The notes beneath the pieces are model-generated. The model was not told the origin of the DNA and made no database searches. It saw only the letters and a list, made by a program, of their open reading frames with translations. Source: Synechococcus sp. PROS-9-1 (GTDB lineage: Bacteria > Cyanobacteriota > Cyanobacteriia > PCC-6307 > Cyanobiaceae). From it: a stretch of DNA of 64,000 bases. Shown piece after piece: positions 34,531 through 43,288 of the stretch. The position numbers and the translations under genes were made by a program. The stretch spans positions 744,001 to 808,000 of the forward strand of contig NZ_CP047961.1 of the NCBI RefSeq assembly GCF_014279775.1, read 5' to 3'. Position 1 is the stretch's first letter; each line of letters opens with the position of its first letter.

Positions 34531-36234
34531 CTATGATGAGCAGCTGTAATGGGATATACCTCCTGCATTGAAGTACTGATCAGGTTTTAGACGATAGTAT
34601 TTCTCTTCGATTGCTTTTGATTGCTCCTCGTAGGGATGGCTAAAGACCTCCTGCTGCTCTTTGATTAGCGCATAGTCGCCTTGCTTGGCTTGTTGGTACG
34701 CAGGAGCGATGAGCCACTCGCGCCAAGTGTATTTCGGATTAACTCGCTTCATCTTTTCCGCGATCTCGGCTGGATCCCCAATGCTCTGTATCAGCTCGTT
34801 CCAGTGTTGGATCCAGGTTTGCCATTTCTCTTCCACTTGTGGAGAGATCGATGAATAAAAGCTTATTTTTAAATTAGATAGATCATTTGGAATCTGGCAA
34901 AGCTCGCGGAAGAAAATTGTAAAATCAACTTTTGTCTGCACCATCAGTTGGAATAACTCCTGGACCACTTCATCGTTGTAGTCAGTTAGGCCAAGCTTCT
35001 CTGCCCACATCCGTTGAATGGTGGTGTTGATTTCTTTTTTAAAGTCAGCACAGGCTTGGTCTACTTGTTCTAATGCCAGAGCATCATCTGTGACAAGCAG
35101 TCTTATGGCTTTCCAAAACATATAAAAATTGGCTTCTGCTGCGACAGGCTGATTAAAGAATGAAAAGTGTTCGCCACCCCCAATCCAAGGCTGGTATTGG
35201 GGGTCAAAGACCTCACAAAAACCGAAGGGTCCATAGTCCAGCGTAAAACCACCAGCTGCACAGTTGTCACTATTAAAATTGCCTTGGCAGTAACCAATGC
35301 GTAGCCAATGCGCAATCAAGGAAGTGAGGCGTCCTCGATACAGTATTGCCAATTGAATTAATTGAGCGGAAAAATCTAAAGTCTGGTCTATTTCGGATTT
35401 GTATTCTCGATCAATTAAATGCAACACGATCATGCGTAACTCCTTTAACACGTCTGGATGGTCACTGTTTCGAGCACGTCGAGCAAATAATTCCAGTTGA
35501 CCAACGCGTATAAAGGAAGGTGCTACACGGGTTGAAATGGCAACCGGATCCTCCACTAAAATATCGGGATCAGAAGAGTTGGAGTTTTCTGAATACCAAG
35601 GCCGCCTAACTGTCTCTGTTTGTGATACATAGAGTGTCAAAGAACGCGACGTAGGGACTCCAAGGGCATGCATCAATTCTTGTGCCAGAAACTCTCTCAC
35701 GCTTGAGCGCAGAACTGCGCGGCCATCAGCACCCCGGCAGTAAGGAGTGGGGCCTCCACCTTTTAATTGCATCTCCCAACGCTGACCTTTAATGATCCCC
35801 TCAAACACTGAAATTGCTCGGCCATCCCCATAACCATTTCCATTTCCAAATGGACACTGTTGATTATATTCAGTCCCGTAAATAGATAATGCATAGCCTG
35901 TAGCCCAGCCAAAAGGGCGCATCGGATCTCGAGTTTCAGAGAGATCACCCGAGAAAAGTTTCTTAAATTCTTCGTTGAAGGCTAGATCTTGATCCAAGCC
36001 AAGTTCGGAGAAAAATGTTTCGCTATGGCTTACATAGATGGGCTGTCCCAGGGGCTTCGGAGTGACAGGAACAAAATGACCTGAGCGGACCTGGCGAGGG
36101 CGATGATCTTGCCCATCTTCTGTTGATTCAGGATCAGGATGGAGATTATCTAATAACGAATAATTTGCAAGTTGTATGAAATTGTTAAACGTGGCTAGAG
36201 ATTCTTCTGAACTGGACTTTGATGAATGTGACAT
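34531..36234 (-). CDS. selO: Protein adenylyltransferase SelO (YdiU/UPF0061)
   Basis: Pseudokinase-fold enzyme that transfers AMP to protein hydroxyls and is linked to redox stress in other bacteria. Start ATG at 36234 gives 567 residues; the frame is open to 36282, but the extra N-terminus lacks family similarity. Features: [15 protein letters not shown], the ATP-binding region [20 protein letters not shown] with PTPYCRG following, [20 protein letters not shown], and the metal-binding core [20 protein letters not shown]. The C-terminus ends SHYSCSS, the position where eukaryotic SelO has selenocysteine. It is AT-richer than the core genes around it. Confidence 0.9.
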   Translation of the reverse strand: MSHSSKSSSEESLATFNNFIQLANYSLLDNLHPDPESTEDGQDHRPRQVRSGHFVPVTPKPLGQPIYVSHSETFFSELGLDQDLAFNEEFKKLFSGDLSETRDPMRPFGWATGYALSIYGTEYNQQCPFGNGNGYGDGRAISVFEGIIKGQRWEMQLKGGGPTPYCRGADGRAVLRSSVREFLAQELMHALGVPTSRSLTLYVSQTETVRRPWYSENSNSSDPDILVEDPVAISTRVAPSFIRVGQLELFARRARNSDHPDVLKELRMIVLHLIDREYKSEIDQTLDFSAQLIQLAILYRGRLTSLIAHWLRIGYCQGNFNSDNCAAGGFTLDYGPFGFCEVFDPQYQPWIGGGEHFSFFNQPVAAEANFYMFWKAIRLLVTDDALALEQVDQACADFKKEINTTIQRMWAEKLGLTDYNDEVVQELFQLMVQTKVDFTIFFRELCQIPNDLSNLKISFYSSISPQVEEKWQTWIQHWNELIQSIGDPAEIAEKMKRVNPKYTWREWLIAPAYQQAKQGDYALIKEQQEVFSHPYEEQSKAIEEKYYRLKPDQYFNAGGISHYSCSS

Positions 36235-36408
36235 TCTTGTTGCCAGTCCTTGTGCTCTCCACACCATCATACCTAGTTGCATTTCCTATCGTCATCTCGC
36301 CGCCCTAAAATTTTTCTTATCTATTGATTTAGATGTGATCGGTGAGTATAATTCAAAAGATAAAAGGCCTGCTTCTTCTTTTGGGCTTTTTAGTACTTTC
36401 CATTGACG

Positions 36409-36744
36409 ATGGACCTAATCCAATCCAATGCTATTACCACTCTTCATCGACTCGCATCGGTTGAAGATGTTGTGCAATTTGTACGCCTGTGCGTGGACAA
36501 GAGTCTCGTTATAGATTTTATTCTGAAGGAGGAGCTTGATGCTTTTATCAAGCCAAGCAATAACTCTGGCTCTTGGGTTCGACAGCAAATTGATGGTGTC
36601 AGGGTTAAGGCGGTTGATCAAAATGGTTTTACGATTTATGCGATTTGGATGAGAGAGTCTTTGATGAAGGATTATGTGACGTATTTAGAATCGATTACGA
36701 AAACGCTTTCTGATGCTTCTGTCTTCTCGTTTCCAGTGATTTAG
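36409..36744 (+). CDS. Hypothetical protein (111 aa)
   Basis: Not recognised. Start ATG at 36409 (TTG at 36403 is possible) gives MDLIQSNAITTLHRLASVED, a soluble alpha/beta-looking protein with a middle segment NNSGSWVRQQIDGVRVKAVD and a late FTIYAIWMRESLMKDYVTYL. No signal peptide. It diverges from selO across about 175 bases that are AT-rich and should carry both promoters. Confidence 0.55.
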   Translation: MDLIQSNAITTLHRLASVEDVVQFVRLCVDKSLVIDFILKEELDAFIKPSNNSGSWVRQQIDGVRVKAVDQNGFTIYAIWMRESLMKDYVTYLESITKTLSDASVFSFPVI

Positions 36745-36766
36745 GAGTTGCCCAAAGATTATTTGC

Positions 36767-37117
36767 CTAACAGATTGAGAATTCTCCGACATGTTCTCTT
36801 CTTACGCCAATATAGTCTTCTAAAACGGCATCCTCGTTGAATTCCCCAGTGAGGCATTCGATAACCTGTGTGTGGATAAAGGCAGATTCTTCGGCTTTGC
36901 CTTCTTGGTACGCAAACCTATCTGGGTAGAGGGTTCGGTATGCATTCGGGATTGTGATAAACCAGCTGCTGTCGTTACCTGCGTAATAAATTTCACCGGC
37001 AATGCGGTAGAACTCGCCAAATTCTTTTGCAGGTTCGGGAACCTTCTTGTATATCTTTGCCTGTTCGTCTGCGGTGAGCCCAAGCCAGTTCAGGCTCTGT
37101 TCCATCTTCTCGTTCAT
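36767..37117 (-). CDS. Hypothetical protein (116 aa)
   Basis: Not recognised. Start ATG at 37117 (MNEKMEQSLNWLGLTADEQA) gives about 116 residues; the frame is open to 37135. It has a helical N-terminus, then a mixed region with several aromatic residues (EFGEFYRIAGEIYYAGNDSS, FITIPNAYRTLYPDRFAY), and ends in a short Cys tail. It is convergent with the previous forward gene, 22 bases apart. No neighbours give context. Confidence 0.6.
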   Translation of the reverse strand: MNEKMEQSLNWLGLTADEQAKIYKKVPEPAKEFGEFYRIAGEIYYAGNDSSWFITIPNAYRTLYPDRFAYQEGKAEESAFIHTQVIECLTGEFNEDAVLEDYIGVRREHVGEFSIC

Positions 37118-37870
37118 TAGAAGCAGGACAACCAATGTCCTATTGATAGCAGCTTTCCTTCGTGGTTACTGATCAAAAGCACACCTATTGCTGGGAGCTT
37201 GAGAAGGTTTGCTTCAACAAGCTGCAGGCTTTCTAGCCGCAGGCACCTATGCACTACAGGCTTCCAGTGCTGGAGGCTGCCATCTCCATGAAGAGGATCA
37301 CAACCGTTGCCGCCACGATTACCACTGGCCAAATTTCCGTATCAGATCCCATGTGGCAATCCCATCGCTGCTTCTAACCATCCAAGCTCATAATCACTAG
37401 CTCGTCACGATTGATCCAGTTGGCCTGGGGCGCTAAGTGCAGCTGAGTTTTGGCTTCGCTGCCTGCGATTTTCGGTTTTGCTGCAGATTTCGTCTCGCAG
37501 TGTGGCGTTTGTATTTGTCAAAATATGACAATGATTACTCTTTCGGTCGCTGGGCTGCTGCTTGCCCTCAACGTCGCTCTCATCTCTTCAATCCTCTCCG
37601 TCGATCAATTAATCGGTTGAAAATTGGCAGCAGCTGCATCAGTGGCTTGTTTCTTTTTCCACTTTTTTGATTTTCAATATCAGTCCTATTAGATTTTTGT
37701 TCGGATTTTCCAAATACTGAATTCGGTTTCACATATGACTAACCCTTTCAAGTATTAAAATTGGGTTCATTTTTCTAACATAGTCTTACATCAGTCTTTA
37801 ATGTAAATGGTTTTTTAAATACTTCTAGATGCCTTAGTTTAGTTTTTTGTTGCTCAGCCTTTCCCTCTAT
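37118..37870. other. Gene-poor region upstream of ruvC (about 750 bases)
   Basis: Low-GC in its second half (37680-37870 is very AT-rich). No gene is supported except a possible 31-residue membrane peptide at 37525-37620. Longer forward frames at 37209 and 37437 have unnatural composition. It marks the boundary between the accessory region and the ruvC-chlI run. Confidence 0.5.
37525..37620 (+). CDS. Candidate 31-residue single-helix membrane peptide
   Basis: ATG at 37525, TGA at 37618-37620. The product starts MTMITLSVAGLLLALNVALI and ends SSILSVDQLIG: one clean membrane helix of about 20 residues with a short polar tail, similar in form to small photosynthetic complex subunits, but I cannot match it to one. 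No ribosome binding site is evident, so it is a weak call. Confidence 0.3.
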   Translation: MTMITLSVAGLLLALNVALISSILSVDQLIG

Positions 37871-38353
37871 TTAACGTTGAAACCAACCAGTAAGTGCTAT
37901 TGCTAAAGCATCGGCAGCATCATCGGGTCGCGGTGGGGTTTCGAGATTAAGTTCCCGCATCACGGCCTCAAGCACTTCGTCTTTGTCTGCGTGGCCATGT
38001 CCTGTTAACGCCTGCTTAATTTGCATCGGCGGGAATTCCACGATCGGAAGCCCAAAGCGTGTGAGCGTCATGATCAATACCCCGCGGGCCTGCACAACGG
38101 CGATGGTGTTGCTTGAGCGGTAGAAGAAAAACTTCTCCACGCTGGCCAGTTCGGGTTGATGGATGCGAATGATTTGGCGCAGGTCACGCGCAATTTCCAC
38201 CATTCGCTCTCCCTCGCTTCGGCCTGGATCGGTGCGAATGATTCCGCAGTCGACCATCCGTTGTGAGCCTTCCTGTGTCCCCTTGCGCGGCTCAACATCG
38301 ATCACCCCGTAGCCGACCCGAGCCAGGCCTGGATCAATGCCAAGGATGCGCAA
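37871..38353 (-). CDS. ruvC: Holliday junction resolvase RuvC
   Basis: Endonuclease that cuts Holliday junctions with RuvAB. The 160-residue protein starts MRILGIDPGLARVGYGVIDV with catalytic D7. Family segments follow: ASVEKFFFYRSSNTIAVVQA with the second acidic residue, PPMQIKQALTGHGHADKDEV, and RPDDAADALAIAL carrying the last acidic pair. Length is normal. It is the final gene of a reverse-strand run, six bases after chlI. Confidence 0.95.
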   Translation of the reverse strand: MRILGIDPGLARVGYGVIDVEPRKGTQEGSQRMVDCGIIRTDPGRSEGERMVEIARDLRQIIRIHQPELASVEKFFFYRSSNTIAVVQARGVLIMTLTRFGLPIVEFPPMQIKQALTGHGHADKDEVLEAVMRELNLETPPRPDDAADALAIALTGWFQR

Positions 38354-38359
38354 CGGTAA

Positions 38360-39448
38360 TTAGCTGGCCAAGGCCAGTTCGAATTCAGAGCGATCGTCTG
38401 ATTCGTTGCGCTCAAACACCTTGCAGAACACCTTCACGACCCGATCACCGGAGTCAATTTGTTCTAAGGGATCTTTGCGCAGTCGATGGCGCAGGCTGCA
38501 GGACACCACGCGAGCGACGTCGTCTTCGCTGACCTCTGTGCGCCCTTCAAAGGCGGCTAGGGCACGGGCTGCTCGGTTGGTCACGATGTCGCCACGCAAT
38601 CCATCCACGTCCAATTCTCCGCAGACCGATGAAATGCTCAGACGCAAGTCATCGTCAATCGTGACCTGCTCTAGGCGCTGCTGAGCTTCCATCACCCTGG
38701 CTTGCAGAGCTTCTTGGGCTGCCGTCACGCTCATGCTGAAGGCGTCAGGGTCGCTGTCGAAGGCCGTGCGTTGGTCCACGACTTTCACTCTTAATTGTGG
38801 ATCGCGAACGGTGCGCACCTCCACACTCATCCCAAATCGATCGAGCAGCTGGGGGCGCAGCTCCCCTTCTTCCGGGTTGCCCGATCCAATCAACACGAAG
38901 CGGGCGGGGTGACGCACGGAGACCCCCTCGCGTTCCACGGTGTTCCAGCCAGAGGCGGCCGAGTCGAGCAAAACATCAACCAGGTGATCGTCGAGCAGGT
39001 TGACTTCGTCGACGTAGAGAAGGCCGCGGTTGGCTTTGGCGAGTAGGCCTGGTTCAAAGGCGCGGACGCCTTCACTCAATGCTTTTTCGATGTCGATCGT
39101 GCCGCAGAGGCGATCTTCTGTGGCCCCCAGGGGAAGGTCCACCATGGGCACCTGGCGTTGCTCCGTACCCAAAGCTTCACCGTGTTCCAAGCGCTGCCTC
39201 ACATCACTGCTCTGCAGGTCAGGGTCGGTTGGTGAGCTGTTGTAGGGATCGCCCGCAACCACCTCAATGCCGGGCAGCAGGTCTGCAAGCGCTCGGATCG
39301 TGGTGGATTTGCCCGTGCCGCGGTCTCCCATGATCATCACGCCGCCGATGCGCGGGTCGATCACGTTGAGCAGCAGCGCCAATTTCATCTCTTCCTGGCC
39401 GATGACGGCGGTGAAGGGAAAGACTCTGCGCTTGCGCGGTGAACTCAC
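38360..39448 (-). CDS. chlI: Magnesium chelatase subunit ChlI
   Basis: AAA+ ATPase subunit of the chelatase that inserts Mg into protoporphyrin IX, the first step committed to chlorophyll. The 362-residue protein has Walker A GDRGTGKSTTIRAL, Walker B LLYVDEVNLLDDHLVD, sensor-like FVLIGSGNPEEGELRPQLLD, and LRGDIVTNRAARALAAFEGR near the C-terminus. It starts with the typical FPFTAVIGQEEMKLALLLN. Its ATG overlaps the DUF3370 stop by four bases, and ruvC follows after six bases; ChlD and ChlH are not in the window. Confidence 0.96.
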   Translation of the reverse strand: MSSPRKRRVFPFTAVIGQEEMKLALLLNVIDPRIGGVMIMGDRGTGKSTTIRALADLLPGIEVVAGDPYNSSPTDPDLQSSDVRQRLEHGEALGTEQRQVPMVDLPLGATEDRLCGTIDIEKALSEGVRAFEPGLLAKANRGLLYVDEVNLLDDHLVDVLLDSAASGWNTVEREGVSVRHPARFVLIGSGNPEEGELRPQLLDRFGMSVEVRTVRDPQLRVKVVDQRTAFDSDPDAFSMSVTAAQEALQARVMEAQQRLEQVTIDDDLRLSISSVCGELDVDGLRGDIVTNRAARALAAFEGRTEVSEDDVARVVSCSLRHRLRKDPLEQIDSGDRVVKVFCKVFERNESDDRSEFELALAS

Positions 39449-40833
39449 GGGTGAACGTCGGTTGTTGAATTGGATTGTTTCACAGGCAGCACGCTGAGCA
39501 CCTGCGGTGGTGTGGCATCGGCGGGATAGACCAGTCGCACGCGCACTCGCCGGCTCTCTCCTGGCGCTAGAGACACAGTCCCCAGTTTTGGTCCTTCCTG
39601 ACCACGTCGCAACACGAGGTGAAAGCGCCGCCGTCCCATCCCCCTGCCGTTGGCTCCATCAAGGCCCGTCACCTCAATGGGGCCGCGAAACATGACAGGG
39701 CCACTGTTGCCAGGTTGGAACTGCAATTTGCCGTTGCTGCTGCCCCGTTTGTCGGGGGATTCCAGGGCGATCGCCACCGTTCGTTGGCTGTGCTCGGGGT
39801 TATGCAGAGGAAGGCTGAGGTCGTATTCCACGCCGTAATTGCCGTGGGCGGCCCAGGCCGTTCCTTTGTCAAATCTTTGGAGTTCAGCTGTTTGCACTTG
39901 AGCGGTGCCGAGATCGCCGCGCTCCAGGCTGCTGATCGGCCACGAGATCGGCGCTTCGTTGATGTTCAGGGTGTTGGAGCCTGGATCAGTCAAGCTTCCC
40001 GTCCAGGTGCTGCCGATTTGAACGCCACTCACCCGCGAGTAGATCATCCGACCCTTGCTGCCTCGTGGCGTGGGCTGATGTTCTTTTGGGCTGAGTGTTC
40101 CTGAGCTGAGCAGTGCTCTCCAGCGTTGATCGCTGGGTGGAGAGTCGTTGTTGCCGTAGGCCGCCACGGTGGCGACATACACCGGTGCGGAGCTGTTCAG
40201 CCGCAGCTGCAGGTTTCGGCCATTGAGCAAGGGGTCAAGTCCTGCCACGGGAATGGGAAGAACCAGCAACGCACTGGCATGCCCAGGGCCAATCTTGATT
40301 TGCTTGGGAAGCTCGGGCGCCTGATCGCCTCGAAGCAAGTCCCCAGCCACCCTGCTTCCTGGTCCAGAGGCGATCGGGGTGGTGGTTTCCGCCATCAGGG
40401 AGGGCAGAGGGAGGAACGGGGCTGCTGTTTGCCCTGGCTTGGTGCCCTGGGACAGCGAGGTGCTGCCGCTGATCACATCGAGCGTGACCGGTTCCGTTCC
40501 AACTGGTTGTGCAAGCACGGCAAGCCAGAGGGTGGAGGCCAGCTCCTCTGGCTTGCCGGCGTACACGTGGTGGCTAAACAGGTCAAAACGTCCGTCTAAG
40601 GCAACATTGAGCCCCTGGTTGGCGGGAAAGGTAGACAGCAGCACCCCTTCAGCAGTGATCAGCTCGGGGTTGTTGTCATTGAGCAGCAGCAGCTCATCCA
40701 ATTGGCCGGGAAGTGGACGCAGCTGCTGCTCGCGTAGGAACGGACCTTGCGCCTGGGGGGCCGCACGGGATGGCACGCCAGGGATGGTGATGAGGCAGAA
40801 AGCGGCGAGGGCCAGCAGCGAAGAATGACGCAT
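39445..40833 (-). CDS. DUF3370 family exported protein
   Basis: Cyanobacterial protein of unknown function, 462 residues. A signal peptide (LLALAAFCLITIPGVPSRAA) is followed by a large beta-rich domain characteristic of DUF3370: repeated segments such as GLNVALDGRFDLFSHHVYAG, QLRLNSSAPVYVATVAAYG, GNYGVEYDLSLPLHN and TVAIALESPDKRGSSNGKLQ. It would act in the periplasm or envelope. It lies between the serine hydrolase gene (14-base gap) and chlI (four-base overlap) in one reverse-strand run. No catalytic motif is visible. Confidence 0.85.
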   Translation of the reverse strand: MRHSSLLALAAFCLITIPGVPSRAAPQAQGPFLREQQLRPLPGQLDELLLLNDNNPELITAEGVLLSTFPANQGLNVALDGRFDLFSHHVYAGKPEELASTLWLAVLAQPVGTEPVTLDVISGSTSLSQGTKPGQTAAPFLPLPSLMAETTTPIASGPGSRVAGDLLRGDQAPELPKQIKIGPGHASALLVLPIPVAGLDPLLNGRNLQLRLNSSAPVYVATVAAYGNNDSPPSDQRWRALLSSGTLSPKEHQPTPRGSKGRMIYSRVSGVQIGSTWTGSLTDPGSNTLNINEAPISWPISSLERGDLGTAQVQTAELQRFDKGTAWAAHGNYGVEYDLSLPLHNPEHSQRTVAIALESPDKRGSSNGKLQFQPGNSGPVMFRGPIEVTGLDGANGRGMGRRRFHLVLRRGQEGPKLGTVSLAPGESRRVRVRLVYPADATPPQVLSVLPVKQSNSTTDVHP

Positions 40834-40847
40834 GGTGAAAACAGGAA

Positions 40848-41978
40848 TCAGCGTTGACGTGGAGGCGCTGGCTTGGGTTTGAGCATTGGTGCCATGGCGG
40901 CAGCCATGTTGCGGATTAGTTCCGTGGAGCGGGGATCATTGAATGGACCTTTCACCACGAAGGCCGCAACGGCACGGCGACCATCGGGGAGTTCGATCAG
41001 CCCGGCATCGGCATAAGCGATGCCGATGTCGCCGGTTTTGTTGAACACGCGATAGCCCTTGATCATCAGGCTGTCATCGGGTTTGCCCTGGGAGCCACCC
41101 AGGCCTTTGAGCAGTCCACCGGGGAGCAAGCGGTTGGTCACGGAGGTGCCCATCACTTCTCGGAATAAATCGCGGCCGCGAATCGAGAGCGCTTCTCCGG
41201 TATCCACAAGGGCGATCGCTCTGGCTAGATCACGGGCGCTGGTGGTGTTGGTGCCCTTTAGGTCCGGAAGCCAGTTGTTCACCTTGGTGGCGCTGAGCCC
41301 CAGGCTGGTGAAGCGGGCGTTGAGATCCTCTTGACCCCCTACCCGTTCAATCAGCAGATTCGTTGCGGTGTTGTCGCTGATGCGAATCATCTCTGTGGCC
41401 ACTTCATGGGTGGGGAAGCGGGTCCCCAGTGGCTTGCTGGCCATCCAGCCGGCGCCGCCTCCCACCACCGTTTTGCTGAGGGTGAGCGGTTCATTCCAGC
41501 TCAACCTGCCGGCATCGATTTCCTCGAGGGCGACCAGCAAGATCGGAGTTTTAATGGCGCTTGCGGCCGGCAATGCCGTGTCTGGATTGAGCTGGGCGTA
41601 GCGGCCATCATCGAGCGCAAGCATGAAGGCACTCACCTGGAGGTCTGGATCCTGGGCTGCTAGCACCTCCCAGCGTTTGCTCAATGCGCTGAGCTCTTGT
41701 TTGGTCTCAAAGTGCCCAAGCGTGTCGGTGCTGCTCGTTGAAGTGATCACAGCGGCCGCTGGATCTGGTTGTTCTTGTTTGGCTGGTGTGATTGTTGGCG
41801 TGAGCCAGCCGGGAAGGGTGAGATCTCCGCGTTGGACAGCAGGACCTGCCAGCTTCAGGGCCGATCCTGTGATGACGCCCAGGCCCACACCCATCAGCAC
41901 CAGGCGCAGCAGCAACCTCAGTGGACGCCCCCAACCTGGGGACTGTTGACTGGAACGACTGGAACGACTGGAGCCCAA
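40848..41978 (-). CDS. Class A beta-lactamase-like serine hydrolase
   Basis: Predicted penicillin-recognising serine hydrolase, membrane-anchored. The three class A landmarks are present: SxxK as SAIK (PAASAIKTPILLVA), SDN as ISDNTATNLL, and KTG as NKTGDIGIAYADAG. A hydrophobic segment (LLLRLVLMGVGLGVITGSAL) near the N-terminus anchors it toward the periplasm. The frame is open to 42071, but that would overlap trmJ by 68 bases, so a TTG at 41978 is preferred; the start is uncertain. It may act in peptidoglycan metabolism rather than resistance; the sequence does not decide this. Confidence 0.85.
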   Translation of the reverse strand: MGSSRSSRSSQQSPGWGRPLRLLLRLVLMGVGLGVITGSALKLAGPAVQRGDLTLPGWLTPTITPAKQEQPDPAAAVITSTSSTDTLGHFETKQELSALSKRWEVLAAQDPDLQVSAFMLALDDGRYAQLNPDTALPAASAIKTPILLVALEEIDAGRLSWNEPLTLSKTVVGGGAGWMASKPLGTRFPTHEVATEMIRISDNTATNLLIERVGGQEDLNARFTSLGLSATKVNNWLPDLKGTNTTSARDLARAIALVDTGEALSIRGRDLFREVMGTSVTNRLLPGGLLKGLGGSQGKPDDSLMIKGYRVFNKTGDIGIAYADAGLIELPDGRRAVAAFVVKGPFNDPRSTELIRNMAAAMAPMLKPKPAPPRQR

Positions 41979-42003
41979 GGGGGTGGAGCAGGAGAGCCTG
42001 AGG

Positions 42004-42732
42004 TTACGAGCGGTTGCGCCTCGCTGCCCAACGCAATTGACGCACCATGCCGCGCAACAGAGCCACTTCATCGCTGCGAATCAGGCCCCGTTGCACGAGG
42101 CCTTTCACCTTGGCCATTCTCGCCCTTGCTGTGTGCTCCAGCAGGAAGCCCACCTCGAGCAGAAGCTCTTCAGCATCGCGCAGGCAACCATCGAGCTCAG
42201 GAGCACTGGCAGGGATCTCGCTCACTGGTGCAGCTGGTTTGGCCTGCAAGCGCCGTTCTCGCTCCAACTCATGCAGCACCACAGCGACGGCATGGGAGAG
42301 GTTGAGAGACGGGTATGTGTCTCCGGTGTGCAACTTGAAAACCCGATGGCTGATCAGGAGTTCTTCGTTGGAGAGCCCTCGATCCTCCCGCCCAAACACC
42401 AGGGCCGAGCGCAGACCTTGCGTCCTACCCGTTTGAATCCAGGGCGCGATCTCCTCGGGGGATTGCAGGGGGATCTCGCCGTGATCGATGCGCCCGCAAC
42501 TGGCCACCACCTGTTGACAATCCGCGACAGCCTCGAGCAACGAGGGAAAAATGGCGGCGTGTTGGAGAACGGCATCACCGTGGACGGCCATGCGCACAGC
42601 CTCTGGATCGCTGGGGTCACAGCGGGGGGCCACGAGCCTGAGATCTTCAATGTTGTAATTGGCACACAATCGAGCCACGCTGCCGACGTTGAGAGGTCCC
42701 GCCGGCTCGACCAGCACCACGGTCAATGTCAA
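42004..42732 (-). CDS. trmJ: tRNA 2'-O-methyltransferase, TrmJ family
   Basis: SPOUT-class RNA methyltransferase that probably modifies position 32 of tRNAs with S-adenosylmethionine. The 242-residue protein opens LTVVLVEPAGPLNVGSVARL. The trefoil-knot cofactor segments are SALVFGREDRGLSNEELLIS and YPSLNLSHAVAVVLHELE. A C-terminal helical extension (EELLLEVGFLLEHTARARMA) matches TrmJ. Start overlaps the cytochrome stop as ATGA, so it is coupled to it. Confidence 0.92.
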   Translation of the reverse strand: MTLTVVLVEPAGPLNVGSVARLCANYNIEDLRLVAPRCDPSDPEAVRMAVHGDAVLQHAAIFPSLLEAVADCQQVVASCGRIDHGEIPLQSPEEIAPWIQTGRTQGLRSALVFGREDRGLSNEELLISHRVFKLHTGDTYPSLNLSHAVAVVLHELERERRLQAKPAAPVSEIPASAPELDGCLRDAEELLLEVGFLLEHTARARMAKVKGLVQRGLIRSDEVALLRGMVRQLRWAARRNRS

Positions 42733-43142
42733 GACAGTGTTTTGAGATAGGCGAGCAGATCAGCCATGTTTTGTGGCTCGATTTCAAAGCGGGGCATCGG
42801 CGGTGTTTCACCACTCACCACCTGGTGAATGATCTGCATGTCCCTGCGCCGATCGCTCACCCCTTTCAGGCTCGGCCCAACCAGGCCCTGGCCTGCGATG
42901 CCATGGCAGCCGGCGCAATTGATGCGGAACATCTGACCACCGTGTTGCTCTGATCCTTCGAGGGCAAGCGTTGCTTTGGTGTATGGATCTTGTCGTGTGT
43001 TGCCCAGCATCCACACCAACAAGACGATGCAAGCCATCGCCGCGAGAACGGTGAGGGCCGCGATCAGCCCTCGACTCCGCTCTGGGATTGCTGCAGCAGT
43101 TGATGACGGTGCCGTCACAGAAGAGACCAGGCCATGGAACAA
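42729..43142 (-). CDS. cytM: Membrane-anchored cytochrome c, CytM type
   Basis: Class I c-type cytochrome held in the membrane by an N-terminal helix (about residues 25-46, [20 protein letters not shown]). The haem motif CxxCH is C76-C79-H80 ([13 protein letters not shown]). The sixth ligand is the Met in [10 protein letters not shown], and the C-terminal LLAYLKTLS is typical. This layout fits cytochrome cM, which acts at low abundance in cyanobacterial electron transport and stress adaptation. The divergent petG starts 32 bases away on the other strand. First gene of the run cytM-trmJ-hydrolase-DUF3370-chlI-ruvC. Confidence 0.88.
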   Translation of the reverse strand: MFHGLVSSVTAPSSTAAAIPERSRGLIAALTVLAAMACIVLLVWMLGNTRQDPYTKATLALEGSEQHGGQMFRINCAGCHGIAGQGLVGPSLKGVSDRRRDMQIIHQVVSGETPPMPRFEIEPQNMADLLAYLKTLS

Positions 43143-43174
43143 TTGTGCTCAATCTTTTCATTGGGCGCGACGAC

Positions 43175-43288
43175 ATGATCGAACCCCTTCTTTGCGGCAT
43201 TGTTTTGGGGTTGATCCCGATCACCCTGATGGGGTTGTTTGTTGCCGCTTGGAATCAGTACCGCCGGGGTAGTGCTCTGGGGGGCTGA
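43175..43288 (+). CDS. petG: Cytochrome b6f complex subunit PetG
   Basis: Essential 37-residue subunit of the cytochrome b6f complex. From ATG at 43175: [20 protein letters not shown], one membrane helix, ending in the conserved basic tail [12 protein letters not shown]. An upstream extension of the frame to 43088 is not part of the protein. Its 3' 68 bases overlap the 3' end of rsmD on the opposite strand, and its 5' end faces cytM across 32 bases, so this small gene is squeezed between two opposite-strand genes. Confidence 0.95.
   Translation: MIEPLLCGIVLGLIPITLMGLFVAAWNQYRRGSALGG

Noticed and set aside
37209-37670. Forward frames of 63 and 77 codons before ruvC
   Set aside because: Composition rich in His, Arg and Cys with no fold-like pattern; typical of chance frames.
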